Of a DNA stretch of 64,000 bases, positions 39,845 through 49,121 are shown piece by piece. The notes beneath the pieces are model-generated. The model made no database searches. It had not been told where the DNA came from and saw nothing but the letters and a program-made list of their open reading frames with translations. The DNA comes from Hyphomonas sp. (lineage in GTDB: Bacteria; Pseudomonadota; Alphaproteobacteria; Caulobacterales; Hyphomonadaceae), in NCBI RefSeq assembly GCF_016125515.1, contig NZ_WGLO01000018.1:51891-115890 (forward strand). The letters are read 5' to 3'. Within the stretch, counting starts at the first letter, position 1; the number at the start of each line of letters is the position of its first letter. The position numbers and the translations under genes were made by a program.

Positions 39845-41143
39845 ATGATCCCTCGGTACACGCGCCCTGAAATGGCAGCGATCTGGACCCCTGAGAGCCG
39901 GTTCGGAATCTGGCTGGAAATCGAAACCCTTGCCGCAGAAGCGATGGAATCGATGGGTATTGTGCCGGCAGGCGTCACCGCCGCCGTTCGGGAGCGCGCC
40001 GCTTTCGAAGTGGACCGCATCGACGAGATCGAGCGCGAAGTGAAGCACGACGTCATCGCCTTCCTCACCAACGTCGCCGAGCATGTGGGCGATGAGGCGC
40101 GCTTCCTGCACCTTGGCATGACGTCGTCAGACGTGCTGGATACCTGCCTCAATGTCCAGATGGTGCGCGCTGCCGACCTGATGCTGGCTGGGATCGACCG
40201 CGTACTCGCCGCGCTGAAAAAGCGCGCCTACGAATTCAAGTATACGCCGACCATCGGGCGCAGCCATGGCATCCATGCCGAGCCGACAACGTTCGGCATC
40301 AAGCTGGCCGGGTTCCATGCCGAGTTCCAGCGCGCTCGAGCCCGCCTGCTGATCGCGCGCGACGAAGTGGCCACCTGCGCGATATCCGGCGCGGTCGGCA
40401 CGTTTGCCAATATTGATCCCCGGGTCGAAGCGCACGTTGCCACGAAGCTGGGTTTGCGGATCGAACCGGTCTCGACGCAGGTGATCCCCCGCGACCGGCA
40501 TGCAATGTATTTTGCCGTGCTGGGTGTGATCGCCTCTTCGGTGGAGCGGCTCGCGACCGAAATCCGGCATCTTCAGCGTACGGAAGTCCTTGAGGCTGAG
40601 GAATATTTCTCGGCTGGGCAGAAAGGCTCGTCCGCCATGCCGCATAAGCGCAATCCGGTGCTGACCGAGAACCTGACCGGTCTCGCCCGGCTCGTCCGCT
40701 CGGCGGTGACGCCGGCGCTGGAAAACGTTGCCCTCTGGCACGAACGGGACATCTCCCACTCCTCGGTGGAACGCGGCATCGGCCCGGACGCGACCATCCA
40801 TCTCGACTTCGCACTGCACCGTCTGGGCGGCGTGGTCGAAAACCTGGTCGTTTATCCTGAAAACATGCTGCGCACGATCAACAGCATGGGCGGGCTCCAC
40901 AATTCGCAGCGGATCCTGCTGGCGCTCGTCGAAAGCGGTTGCAGCCGCGAGGACGCTTACCGCCTTGTCCAACGCAATGCGATGCGGACCTGGAAGAAGG
41001 AAGGCGACCTCGCAACGCTTCTGAAGGCCGATCCGGACGTCACGGGGAAACTGTCCGGCGAAGAAATCGACGCCCTTTTCGACCTCGAATACCATTTCAA
41101 GCACGCAGACACGATCTTCGAGCGGGTGTTCGGCCCGGAATGA
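39845..41143 (+). CDS. purB: Adenylosuccinate lyase
   Basis: The 432-residue protein of the fumarase/aspartase superfamily catalyses two purine steps (SAICAR to AICAR and adenylosuccinate to AMP). It has TSSDVLDTCLNVQ, the catalytic H region GRSHGIHAEPTTFG and the superfamily signature GSSAMPHKRNP. ATG at 39845, with CGGAG 9 bases upstream, gives the usual MIPRYTRPEM start; the open frame further upstream lies antisense to recJ and is not coding. Divergent from recJ. Confidence 0.98.
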   Translation: MIPRYTRPEMAAIWTPESRFGIWLEIETLAAEAMESMGIVPAGVTAAVRERAAFEVDRIDEIEREVKHDVIAFLTNVAEHVGDEARFLHLGMTSSDVLDTCLNVQMVRAADLMLAGIDRVLAALKKRAYEFKYTPTIGRSHGIHAEPTTFGIKLAGFHAEFQRARARLLIARDEVATCAISGAVGTFANIDPRVEAHVATKLGLRIEPVSTQVIPRDRHAMYFAVLGVIASSVERLATEIRHLQRTEVLEAEEYFSAGQKGSSAMPHKRNPVLTENLTGLARLVRSAVTPALENVALWHERDISHSSVERGIGPDATIHLDFALHRLGGVVENLVVYPENMLRTINSMGGLHNSQRILLALVESGCSREDAYRLVQRNAMRTWKKEGDLATLLKADPDVTGKLSGEEIDALFDLEYHFKHADTIFERVFGPE

Positions 41144-41224
41144 GGCGCCGGGCGTTGACGCGCAGCGCCCCCTCGCCATGATGGCGCAACGGATCCAGTC
41201 AACTCGGGCAATATGGGGCTCAAC

Positions 41225-42496
41225 ATGAAACGCTTATTTCTTCTGGTGCCGGTAGCTGTTCTGGCATCCTGTGCGCCAGATGTCTCCAGCCCGGCCGCGT
41301 CGCCGGCAACCGAGGCTCCCGCCCTGAACCCGACTGAAACCATGCACCAGGGCTTCATGGTGTTGGACAGCCATCTCGACACGCCCGCCAGTTTCCACAC
41401 CGAAGAGTACTCGTTCTCCAAACGCGGCAATTTCGACGAAGACGGCACGCAGGTCGACCTGCCACGCATGAACGAGGGCGGGCTTGATGGCGGCTTCTGG
41501 GTCATCTTCACGGCACAGGGACCTCTGGACGCCGCTTCACTGAATTCTGCCCGTACGGCCGCGCTCGATCGTCAGACCTCAATCCGGGAACTTGCCGCCA
41601 AGTATTCCAACGATGTGGAGCTTGCGTTCACGGCGGACGACGCCGACCGGATCAATGCCGAAAGCAAGAAAATCGTGTTCCAGAGCATGGAGAACGCCTA
41701 TCCGATCGGCAATGACGTGTCCTTACTGGAAGCGTTCTATGTCGGCGGGCTGCGGATGATTTCGCCGGTCCACTTCCGCAACAACCAGTTTGCAGATAGC
41801 GCGACCGACGTGAACACCGTGTTCGGCGGTCTCAGCCCGCTGGGCGAAGAACTGGTGCGCGATGCGAACCGCCTCGGCATCATTCTCGACGGCTCGCATG
41901 CCTCGGAGGATACGGTTTGGGATATGCTGGCAATTTCGAAGACGCCGCTGGTATTGTCGCACTCGGGGCCGAAGGGCGTTTATGACCATCCCCGCAACCT
42001 GTCCGACGAATTGCTGAAAGCCATCGCCGACAAGGGCGGCGTGATCCAGGTGAACGCCTACGGATCATATCTCGAAGAACTGGTGGCGACGCCCGAGCGG
42101 CTCGCAGCGCTTTCGGAACTCGACGCAAAGTTCGGCACCGACCCATCGGCCTTGACGCCGGAACAGATCGAGGAATACCGCGCCGCGCGCAAGGAACTCG
42201 ACAAGAGCTTCCCGCCCCCGCGCTCCACTTTCGAGAAATTCAAGGAACACCTGCTCTACGCACTGGAACTGGTCGGACCTGATCATGTCGGCGTTGGTGC
42301 AGACTGGGATGGCGGCGGCGGTGTCGACGGCATGAAGGATGTTGCAGACCTGCCCAAAGTTACGGCGGCCCTGCTCGATGCGGGCTATTCCCAGCAGGAC
42401 ATCGCCAACATCTGGGGGGGCAACCTCATGCGCGTCCTGCGCGAGGTGGAGGCTGCTCGCACGTCCAGCCTGACTTCGCCGAAGACGATCAACTGA
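41225..42496 (+). CDS. M19 family membrane dipeptidase, lipoprotein
   Basis: The 423-residue renal-dipeptidase-like metalloenzyme has a lipoprotein signal (VLASC, Cys 17). Metal ligands are seen in DSHLDTP (H and D), then an expected bridging Glu, and His in ISPVHFRNN and LSHSGPKG; the C-terminal VGVGADWDGG and GGNLMRVL are family blocks. It probably hydrolyses dipeptides in the periplasm. The NhaC gene starts directly after its stop, so they form one operon. Confidence 0.92.
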   Translation: MKRLFLLVPVAVLASCAPDVSSPAASPATEAPALNPTETMHQGFMVLDSHLDTPASFHTEEYSFSKRGNFDEDGTQVDLPRMNEGGLDGGFWVIFTAQGPLDAASLNSARTAALDRQTSIRELAAKYSNDVELAFTADDADRINAESKKIVFQSMENAYPIGNDVSLLEAFYVGGLRMISPVHFRNNQFADSATDVNTVFGGLSPLGEELVRDANRLGIILDGSHASEDTVWDMLAISKTPLVLSHSGPKGVYDHPRNLSDELLKAIADKGGVIQVNAYGSYLEELVATPERLAALSELDAKFGTDPSALTPEQIEEYRAARKELDKSFPPPRSTFEKFKEHLLYALELVGPDHVGVGADWDGGGGVDGMKDVADLPKVTAALLDAGYSQQDIANIWGGNLMRVLREVEAARTSSLTSPKTIN

Positions 42497-43855
42497 ATGG
42501 ATTGGCTCGCTGCGACACCACCTGTCGTCGCTCTGCTGGTCGCCGTGCTGACGCGCAATGTCTATTGGGCGCTCGGCGCGGCTATCCTATTGTCTGAGAC
42601 GCTGCTGGCGGCGCTCAATCCTGCCGTCGGCCTTTTGGGTAGCATTGATCGCGGCGCGCTTGTCTTCAGCGACGGCGGCAACACCCGGATCCTGCTCTTC
42701 TGCCTGATCATCGGTGCGCTGATTGCTTATCTGGAGCGCGCCAATGCATTCGAAGCGATGGTGAGCTGGCTGTCGCGATCCGGCATGGTGAAGGGGCCAA
42801 GACAGGCGAGCTTCATCACGGCGTTTTCAGGTGTGCTGATCTTCGTCGAGACGAATGTCAGCCTGCTCGCCACCGGCCTTCTGGGGCAGCGCCTGTTCGA
42901 CAAGGTGAACCTGAGCCGGGCGCGCCTGGCCTATATCATCGACTCCACCTGCGCGCCGGTCAGTGTGCTGATTTTGCTGAACGGTTGGGGCGCCTTTATC
43001 CTGAGCCTGTTGGCCGCGAATGGTGTCGACAAACCGTTGGCAGTGATGGCAGCCTCGATACCGCTGAACGCCTACGCGCTGTTGACGCTGGGCCTCGTCT
43101 TCTTCGTCGTATTCTCAAACCGCACTTTCGGGCCCATGCGGACCGCCGATGCGGCCGTCCAAACGCAAGCAGCCCCAGATCCCATCGCGCCGGCCTCCGA
43201 CGGGTCGCTATGGGCATTCGTGCTGCCGATGGTCATCCTTGTGGGCGGCTCGATTGGCTTCATGGCCTGGACGGGCGGCGGCAACATCCTGGCGGGCTCG
43301 GGATCGAAGTCCATTCTCTGGGCAGTGTGCCTGGCGACGATCGTCGCTTTCCTGCTGCTGGTGCGCAAGGCTGGCAATCCGGGCGACCTCGTCGAGACCG
43401 GATTCAAGGGCATGGGTGACCTGCTGCCGGCCGTTTCGATCATCTTCCTCGCCCTGGCGTTGGGCGACAGCCTGAAGGCATTGGGCACAGGTGCGTTCAT
43501 TGCCCAGCTCGCTTCGGCGATGCCCTACAACTGGGCCATTCCGGCCGTGCTGTTCGTGGCGGCGTCCATCACGTCGTTCACCACGGGCACCAGCTGGGGC
43601 ACCTACGGCATCCTAGTGCCCCTTGCCATTCCGCTCGGCATCGGAGCAGACCTGCCCTTGCCGCTTGTCCTGGCGGCGGTCCTCGGCGGCGGAGTGTTCG
43701 GCGATCACTGCTCTCCGATCTCGGACACGACGATCATTGCTTCGCTCGCATCCGGCTGCGACCACCTCGAACATGTACGCACGCAAATCCCCCACGCGCT
43801 GGTCGCCGGTGCGGGCGCGGTCGTGTTCTATCTCGCTGCAGGCCTGCTCAGCTGA
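42497..43855 (+). CDS. NhaC-type Na+/H+ antiporter family protein
   Basis: The 452-residue polytopic membrane protein of the NhaC family has about eleven helices. Landmarks are FVETNVSLLATGLLGQRLFDK, IIDSTCAPVSVLILLNGWG and SFTTGTSWGTYGILVPLAIPL, then GDHCSPISDTTIIAS. These blocks are shared by NhaC-like transporters, some of which carry organic acids or amino acids rather than Na+. The ATG follows the dipeptidase TGA with no gap, so a link to the dipeptidase product (amino-acid uptake) is possible. Confidence 0.88.
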   Translation: MDWLAATPPVVALLVAVLTRNVYWALGAAILLSETLLAALNPAVGLLGSIDRGALVFSDGGNTRILLFCLIIGALIAYLERANAFEAMVSWLSRSGMVKGPRQASFITAFSGVLIFVETNVSLLATGLLGQRLFDKVNLSRARLAYIIDSTCAPVSVLILLNGWGAFILSLLAANGVDKPLAVMAASIPLNAYALLTLGLVFFVVFSNRTFGPMRTADAAVQTQAAPDPIAPASDGSLWAFVLPMVILVGGSIGFMAWTGGGNILAGSGSKSILWAVCLATIVAFLLLVRKAGNPGDLVETGFKGMGDLLPAVSIIFLALALGDSLKALGTGAFIAQLASAMPYNWAIPAVLFVAASITSFTTGTSWGTYGILVPLAIPLGIGADLPLPLVLAAVLGGGVFGDHCSPISDTTIIASLASGCDHLEHVRTQIPHALVAGAGAVVFYLAAGLLS

Positions 43856-43936
43856 GCCGCCGCTTGCCGCGTGGGCAAGGATTGATCTGCCAAAGTCGCT
43901 GTCGAACACTCACCCGCATACAGGGAGAGCGGCGAC

Positions 43937-44680
43937 ATGAGCAGCAAGTATTTCGATCTGACCGGCAAGGTGGCGCTCGTGACGGGTGGCAGCCGCGGGC
44001 TCGGCTACCAGATGGTGAAGGCCTTTGCCGAACACGGCGCTGACATCATCGTCGCGAGCCGTAAGCTGGACGCCTGTGAGGCCGTTGCGAACGAAGTACG
44101 CGCTATGGGACGCAAAGCGCTTGCCCACTCGGCGCATTGCGGGCGCTGGGACGATATCGATGGACTGATCGAAGCGTCCTATACTGCGTTCGGCCGGGTC
44201 GATATCCTGGTCAACAACGCCGGCTCGGGCCCACGCATGGCGAGCCATGACGTTAGCGAAACCCTGTTCGACAGCGTGCTGAATCTGAACTTCAAGGGCC
44301 CCTTCCGGCTAGCCAGCCAGGTGGCGAAGCGCATGTCCGACCAAAACGGCGGCAGCATCATCAACATCTCATCATCCGGCAGCCTTGTGCCTTTGCCGCA
44401 TGTGGTGCCCTACGGATCTGCTAAGGCCGCGCTGAACGCGATGAGCCTGTCTCTGGCGCACGAATATGCACCCAAGGTGCGCGTCAACACGATCTGCCCG
44501 GGACCGTTCCTCACTGACATTTCCAAAGCCTGGCCCGAAGAGATGCGCCAAAGCGCCGACAACGCCCTGGGCCGGCCCGGCTATCCGCACGAAATCATCA
44601 CGGCGGCCTTGTATCTCGCCAGTCCGAATTCAAGCTTCACGACTGGCTCGCTTCTGCGCGTGGACGGCAGCGCCGCCTAG
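43937..44680 (+). CDS. Short-chain dehydrogenase/reductase
   Basis: The 247-residue classical SDR shows cofactor motif TGGSRGLG, basic residues after beta2 (ASRKLD, which favours NADPH), NNAG, a catalytic Ser in ISSSGS and YGSAK. The C-terminal FTTGSLLRVDG is standard for FabG-like reductases. Substrate unknown. The sequence is distinct from the SDR at 26222, which has an Asp in the cofactor position. Confidence 0.92.
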   Translation: MSSKYFDLTGKVALVTGGSRGLGYQMVKAFAEHGADIIVASRKLDACEAVANEVRAMGRKALAHSAHCGRWDDIDGLIEASYTAFGRVDILVNNAGSGPRMASHDVSETLFDSVLNLNFKGPFRLASQVAKRMSDQNGGSIINISSSGSLVPLPHVVPYGSAKAALNAMSLSLAHEYAPKVRVNTICPGPFLTDISKAWPEEMRQSADNALGRPGYPHEIITAALYLASPNSSFTTGSLLRVDGSAA

Positions 44681-44731
44681 GCACATTAAAAACTCCAGCC
44701 TCCCCCTTGCCAGCCTAGCACGGCTCCGACT

Positions 44732-44748
44732 ATGTGACTTTATCACAT
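44732..44748. promoter_or_regulatory. Palindrome ATGTGA-N5-TCACAT upstream of TonB receptor
   Basis: A perfect 6-bp inverted repeat with a 5-base centre (CTTTA) ends 16 bases before the ATG of the TonB-dependent receptor and just before its ribosome site AAAGGAG. Its position suits a repressor. The spacer is one base shorter than a CRP site, and it does not match a Zur or Fur consensus that I can state with confidence. Confidence 0.55.
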
Positions 44749-44764
44749 TACAAAGGAGACGCGC

Positions 44765-46795
44765 ATGAAGCGTGTGTTGTTGGCAACTGCAGTATCGGTC
44801 CATGCGCTGGCGGGCGCGGCTCTTGCGCAGGAAGACGACACCGCCCGGCGGCTGGACACGGTCCTGATCACGTCCGCGCCCGGTCCGGACCGCGCGAGCG
44901 ACGAACTGGTCGGCAATGCGACCGCGCTCGACCGTGCGGAATTGGTCGCTGATCTGTCGGGGTCTCTGGGCGACACGCTGGACCGGCAGCCCGGCGTGGC
45001 GTCGTCGTTCTTTGGCGCAGGGGCCAGCCGACCAATCCTACGCGGCCTTGGGGCAGAACGGGTCTTGGTGCTGACCAACGGCATCGGCGTGATCGACGTT
45101 TCGGCCGCGAGCCCGGACCACCAGGTGACGGCGGATGGCATCGACGCAGAAAAGATCGAAATCCTGCGGGGTCCCGCAACCCTCGCCTATGGCGGCCAGG
45201 CCATCGGCGGCGTCGTGAACGTGGTGGACGGACTGATTTCGGAAACGCTGCCGGATGAGCCCATTTCGGCCGAACTCTTTGGCGCCTACAACAGCGCCAC
45301 CGACGGTCTCGAGGGCGCAGGCCGCGTCAAATATGTAACCGGCCCCTTCGTTCTGGCGGCGACTGCGTCTGCGCGCGATTTCAGTGATTACGCCATCCCG
45401 GCCTATTCCCGTTCGGCGGCGCTTCGGGCGGAAGATCCCCTCCCCGCGAGTGAGGAATCCAACGACACTCAACCCAATTCATTCGTCGAAACCGGCACGG
45501 TGGCGGGAGGAGTGTCCTGGATCGGCGAGACCGCTTTCCTCGGCGCCGCTGTGCGCAATCAGACGGCCAAATACGGCCTGCCGACGGAGGTTGGCCCTTT
45601 CATCGACATGGAGCAGACCCGGTATGACGTCCGCGGCGGACTACACATCAACAACGGCTTCCTGACGGATGTGATCGGCACGGCTTCATTTGCCGATTAT
45701 ACGCATACGGAGTTCGAGGAAGCCGGCGTTCCGGGCACCATCTTCAATTCCGATGGCACGGAGGCGCGCCTTGAAGCCGATCATGAAATCGGCGAGATCA
45801 AGGGTTCGTTTGGAATCCAGTATTTTGACAAGTCTGTGGAGGCGATCGGTGATGAATCCTTCCTGACACCGACAAGCTCCACCGGCACGGGGGTTTTCCT
45901 CTACGAGACCCGCGAGTGGGATGGCGGCACAAGTGTTGAAGGCGGTCTGCGCTACGACACCGTCGAGCTGGATAATGTGAATGCCGGCAAGAAGACTTTT
46001 GATCTGTTCAGCAGTTCGATCGGCATCCATCACCATTACGACTCAGGATGGTTCACGGGCCTGCAGCTCTCCTACTCGGAGCGCGCACCGAACGAGAGCG
46101 AATTGTTCGCCTTCGGCCCACACTTTGCGACCAATCAATTCGAAGTCGGCAGCGCCAGTCTCGGCAAGGAAAGCGGGCTGAACACAGAAGCAACCCTGCG
46201 CTGGAGCGGAGACACGGCGACGATCGGCCTCAACGCATTCGTCACGAAGTTCTCTGACTTCATCTATCTCACCCCAAGTCAGATCATCGAGAACGGCGCG
46301 CCTGTCAGTGAAGTCGATGGCATCTCTGTCTTCGCCTTCTCGCAGGACGATGCGACCTTCTCGGGTGGTGAACTCTACGGCTCATACTTCATTCCGTCGG
46401 GGTGGCTTTCTGCGGATTGGGCATTCGATGGCAGCATCGATTTCGTCAAAGCGGAGCTCGACAGCGGCGGCAATGTGCCTCTGATTCCACCTGTAACGGT
46501 TAACGCAGGCGCGACCGCCAACTGGGAACGCCTTGAACTGGGCGCCACAGCCACCTGGGCTGGCGATCAGAACGATCAAGGTGCCGGCGAACTGCCGACG
46601 GACAGTTACACCCTGTTCGGCGTTCGCAGTGCCTACGATCTCGCCGGGTACGGACTGGGCCGTGACGGAACTCAGCTCTTCCTTGAGATACGCAACCTGA
46701 CCGACGAGGAAGCCCGCGTTTCCACCTCGGTTCTCAAGGATGAGTTGCCCCTGCCCGGCCGGAACATTCGAGCGGGTATTCGGCTCACGTTTTGA
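44765..46795 (+). CDS. TonB-dependent receptor (ZnuD-like)
   Basis: The 676-residue outer-membrane receptor has a signal peptide ending AQE near residue 21, then DTVLITSA as a Ton-box/plug lead. A plug domain includes GASRPILRGLGAERVLVLTNG, SPDHQVTADGIDAEKIEILRGPATLAYGGQAIGGVVNV; these short blocks (RPxxRGL, SPDH, ALAYGG-type) resemble the ZnuD zinc-receptor group. The barrel ends in the usual aromatic GIRLTF. Zinc as substrate is inferred. It is convergent with the pxp operon. Confidence 0.88.
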   Translation: MKRVLLATAVSVHALAGAALAQEDDTARRLDTVLITSAPGPDRASDELVGNATALDRAELVADLSGSLGDTLDRQPGVASSFFGAGASRPILRGLGAERVLVLTNGIGVIDVSAASPDHQVTADGIDAEKIEILRGPATLAYGGQAIGGVVNVVDGLISETLPDEPISAELFGAYNSATDGLEGAGRVKYVTGPFVLAATASARDFSDYAIPAYSRSAALRAEDPLPASEESNDTQPNSFVETGTVAGGVSWIGETAFLGAAVRNQTAKYGLPTEVGPFIDMEQTRYDVRGGLHINNGFLTDVIGTASFADYTHTEFEEAGVPGTIFNSDGTEARLEADHEIGEIKGSFGIQYFDKSVEAIGDESFLTPTSSTGTGVFLYETREWDGGTSVEGGLRYDTVELDNVNAGKKTFDLFSSSIGIHHHYDSGWFTGLQLSYSERAPNESELFAFGPHFATNQFEVGSASLGKESGLNTEATLRWSGDTATIGLNAFVTKFSDFIYLTPSQIIENGAPVSEVDGISVFAFSQDDATFSGGELYGSYFIPSGWLSADWAFDGSIDFVKAELDSGGNVPLIPPVTVNAGATANWERLELGATATWAGDQNDQGAGELPTDSYTLFGVRSAYDLAGYGLGRDGTQLFLEIRNLTDEEARVSTSVLKDELPLPGRNIRAGIRLTF

Positions 46796-46807
46796 CGGCG
46801 AGCACCA

Positions 46808-47734
46808 TCAGAGCCGGAAGCCAGGCAACCAGTGTTCCAGCATCGCTTGCTTAGCATGGAGGTCGGCCTCCGCGCATTCCTGCGTCCGGTAAAGGAACCG
46901 GATGCGGCTACCGGGCCGCAACTGACCGAGCAGGTGCCGGTCAGCGCGGATCACTTGCAAGAGATGCGGGTATCCGCCAGTCGTCTGTCCATCGACGAGC
47001 AGCAAATAGCCCAGGCCTTGAGGTGTCACTTGCAGCGCGCCGGGAGATACCGCTGAACTGGGCAATGAGCCCCCGGTTTCAGGAACTGGAAGCCGGCCCT
47101 CGATCTCAACGCCCATCCGGCTGAGCCGCGATGAAACCGTGAAGGTTTCCGCCCAGGGGAAATTGGCCGGGTCCGGAAGATCCGGCCCGGGCACGACCCG
47201 GAGCGCGAAGCTTTGCAAGATCGGAAACCGCAATGCTTCCGGCGTAGCGACCGGTCTCAATGCGCGCACAGCCTTGACCTCGATACGGTCACCCGTGCGC
47301 AGCGCGCGACCTTCGATCCCTCCGAAAGCCGCCGGCAAATATGTCGATGCCGAGCCGAGAAAGCTCTGCGCCTGCAGCGCTCCGGAAACGCCAAGGTAAA
47401 CCCGGGCCCCTGTCGTGACCGGGGCAATTTCGACGATTTCGCCAGCTTCAACGTCCAGCGTTTGATGGGCGTGGTGCTCAACGCCGCCAATACGGATGCC
47501 CGTGGCCGCACCCGCGACACCGATCTGCATTGAAGTCTCGAACCGGAACTGCGCCGCTCCGAATGTAATCTCCAGACACGCATCCGAAGGCGCGCGACCT
47601 ACCAAACGGTTCGCGAGCGCCATGGAGACCGCATCTGCTGGGCCACTCTTCGGAACGCCGGCATGTCGAAAACCTGTTCGAGGCGCAGCCTGTACCGTAC
47701 ATTGAAGCCCCGGTTGAAGTACGACGAGGCTCAT
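46808..47734 (-). CDS. pxpC: 5-oxoprolinase subunit PxpC
   Basis: The 308-residue protein of the KipA/biotin-dependent carboxyltransferase-like family has the start VLQPGLQCTVQA, GVPKSGPADAVSMALANRLVG and the C-terminal GQTTGGYPHLLQVIRADRHLLGQL (family signature in pieces). With PxpA and PxpB it forms the ATP-dependent 5-oxoprolinase that opens pyroglutamate to glutamate. It is the last gene of the operon and overlaps pxpB by 4 bases. Confidence 0.93.
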   Translation of the reverse strand: MSLVVLQPGLQCTVQAAPRTGFRHAGVPKSGPADAVSMALANRLVGRAPSDACLEITFGAAQFRFETSMQIGVAGAATGIRIGGVEHHAHQTLDVEAGEIVEIAPVTTGARVYLGVSGALQAQSFLGSASTYLPAAFGGIEGRALRTGDRIEVKAVRALRPVATPEALRFPILQSFALRVVPGPDLPDPANFPWAETFTVSSRLSRMGVEIEGRLPVPETGGSLPSSAVSPGALQVTPQGLGYLLLVDGQTTGGYPHLLQVIRADRHLLGQLRPGSRIRFLYRTQECAEADLHAKQAMLEHWLPGFRL

Positions 47735-48372
47735 CGGCCAGCCATCCGGCGCAGAACCACCCGGTCGCCCGCGCGCAGCAAGAAGGGGTCGGCAGCGCCC
47801 TTGTCAAAGAGCGCCGACTGAACTTTCCCGACGATGGGCCAGCCGCCCGGGCCATCGAGCGCATAAAGACCGATCTGCCCGGTAATCAAACCGACTGAGC
47901 CAGCCGGAACACGCGTGCGGGGCGTTCCGAGCCGTTCGGACACGACGGCCTCGTCGAGGCCTGAGAGATAGGCAAAACCGGGCGTGAACCCCAGCATGTC
48001 CACGCTGAGCTCCGCCTCTTCAATCATATCAATGATGCCGGTCTGCGGAAGCGCCAGACGCTCAGCCAGTTCCGAAAGATCAGGACCGCCCGCTCCGCCA
48101 AATTCCACGGCCAGCGCGTGGCTGCGGCGCTCGCGCGCCGTCGATGGTTCTGCGGTCGACATCTCCTTCAACAGGCGTGCGCGGGCTGCGTCGAGGCTGA
48201 ATGCATGCGGATCGAATGCGACGCAGAGATCCTGTTTGCCGGGCACAATTTCGGTCCAGCTCCCGCTCGCCGACAAACGCGCCGCAAGATCATGACGGAT
48301 GTCTCCGGGGCCGCACAGGATCCTCAAGGCATCATCGCCGCAGGACACGACTTCGAACTTCTGAAGCATCAT
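47731..48372 (-). CDS. pxpB: 5-oxoprolinase subunit PxpB
   Basis: This 213-residue KipI-family protein (AHS1 domain) shows VEFGGAGGPDLSELA, LGFTPGFAYLSGLDE, the conserved RVPAGSVGLITGQIGLYALDGPGGWPIVGK split over two blocks, and DPFLLRAGDRV. It works with PxpA and PxpC. Two adjacent ATGs (48372, 48369) could start it; the first overlaps the pxpA stop (ATGA). The lack of a neighbouring kipR argues for a metabolic, not sporulation-related, role. Confidence 0.94.
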   Translation of the reverse strand: MMLQKFEVVSCGDDALRILCGPGDIRHDLAARLSASGSWTEIVPGKQDLCVAFDPHAFSLDAARARLLKEMSTAEPSTARERRSHALAVEFGGAGGPDLSELAERLALPQTGIIDMIEEAELSVDMLGFTPGFAYLSGLDEAVVSERLGTPRTRVPAGSVGLITGQIGLYALDGPGGWPIVGKVQSALFDKGAADPFLLRAGDRVVLRRMAGR

Positions 48373-49121
48373 ACGTGTACCGATATACCGGCTCGCTCCA
48401 GTCCCAGGCGGATCGCCCGGGCATGCTCGTCCGCGCCCGGCGTATCGCTATGCAAGCATAAGGTCTGTATGACCATGTCGATCTGTCCGCCGCCTCGCGT
48501 GGCGACAACGTGTTTCTCGACGAGCGAAATCGCTTGCGACAGAACCGCATCGGCAGAGGTGATCACAGCGCCGGGAACTGTGCGCGGCGTGAGCGAGCCG
48601 TCCGGCTCGTAGGTCCGGTCCGCGAACCCCTCAGCAACGTATTCCAGCCCGTTGGCCTCGGCCGCGGCGGCCAGTTGCGACCCCGGCGGACCGATAAGCT
48701 GGCTGAGCCCCACTTCGTGAGCGACCCGCGCAACCAGCAGCGCGAGCGCTTCGTCGCGGGCGGCATCATTGTAGAGCGCGCCATGCGCCTTGAGATGCAA
48801 GGCTTTCACGCCTTCGGATGAGGCAATTTCGACCAGAAGCCTTGTCTGCGTCGTCAACGAAACACGCAGTTCGGTTGGGGCAATATGAAGGCTGCGCCGT
48901 CCGAAATTGGAAAGATCCGGATACGACGGATGCGCGCCGATCTGCACGACGTTTGCCTTCGCGGCGCGGACGGTCTCCCGCATGATGTCGGCGTCGCCGG
49001 CATGCCCGCCGCAGGCGATGCTGCAACGTGTCACGACCTTCAGCATCGCAGCGTCGAGTGCACGGCCAGCATCGCCCGGTAACTCGCCAAGATCAGCATT
49101 CAGACAGACGGACGCGTTCAT
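48369..49121 (-). CDS. pxpA: 5-oxoprolinase subunit PxpA (LamB/YcsF family)
   Basis: The 250-residue protein starts with CLNADLGE and has SIACGGHAGD, VQIGAHPSYPD, LHLKAHGALYND and a C-terminal LCLHSDTPGADEHA, all LamB/YcsF family blocks with conserved Asp/His residues. It belongs to the ATP-dependent 5-oxoprolinase complex. Its ATG overlaps the NRAMP-like transporter stop, and its stop overlaps pxpB, so all products are made in tandem. Confidence 0.95.
   Translation of the reverse strand: MNASVCLNADLGELPGDAGRALDAAMLKVVTRCSIACGGHAGDADIMRETVRAAKANVVQIGAHPSYPDLSNFGRRSLHIAPTELRVSLTTQTRLLVEIASSEGVKALHLKAHGALYNDAARDEALALLVARVAHEVGLSQLIGPPGSQLAAAAEANGLEYVAEGFADRTYEPDGSLTPRTVPGAVITSADAVLSQAISLVEKHVVATRGGGQIDMVIQTLCLHSDTPGADEHARAIRLGLERAGISVHV

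Noticed and set aside
44732..44748. CRP binding site upstream of the TonB receptor
   Set aside because: TGTGA and TCACA are present, but the centre is 5 bases rather than the 6 of CRP/FNR sites, so I list it only as an unassigned palindrome.
46808..49121. Sporulation-kinase inhibitor (Kip) function for the KipI/KipA-like genes
   Set aside because: The organism appears to be an alphaproteobacterium, and adjacency to pxpA points to 5-oxoprolinase instead.
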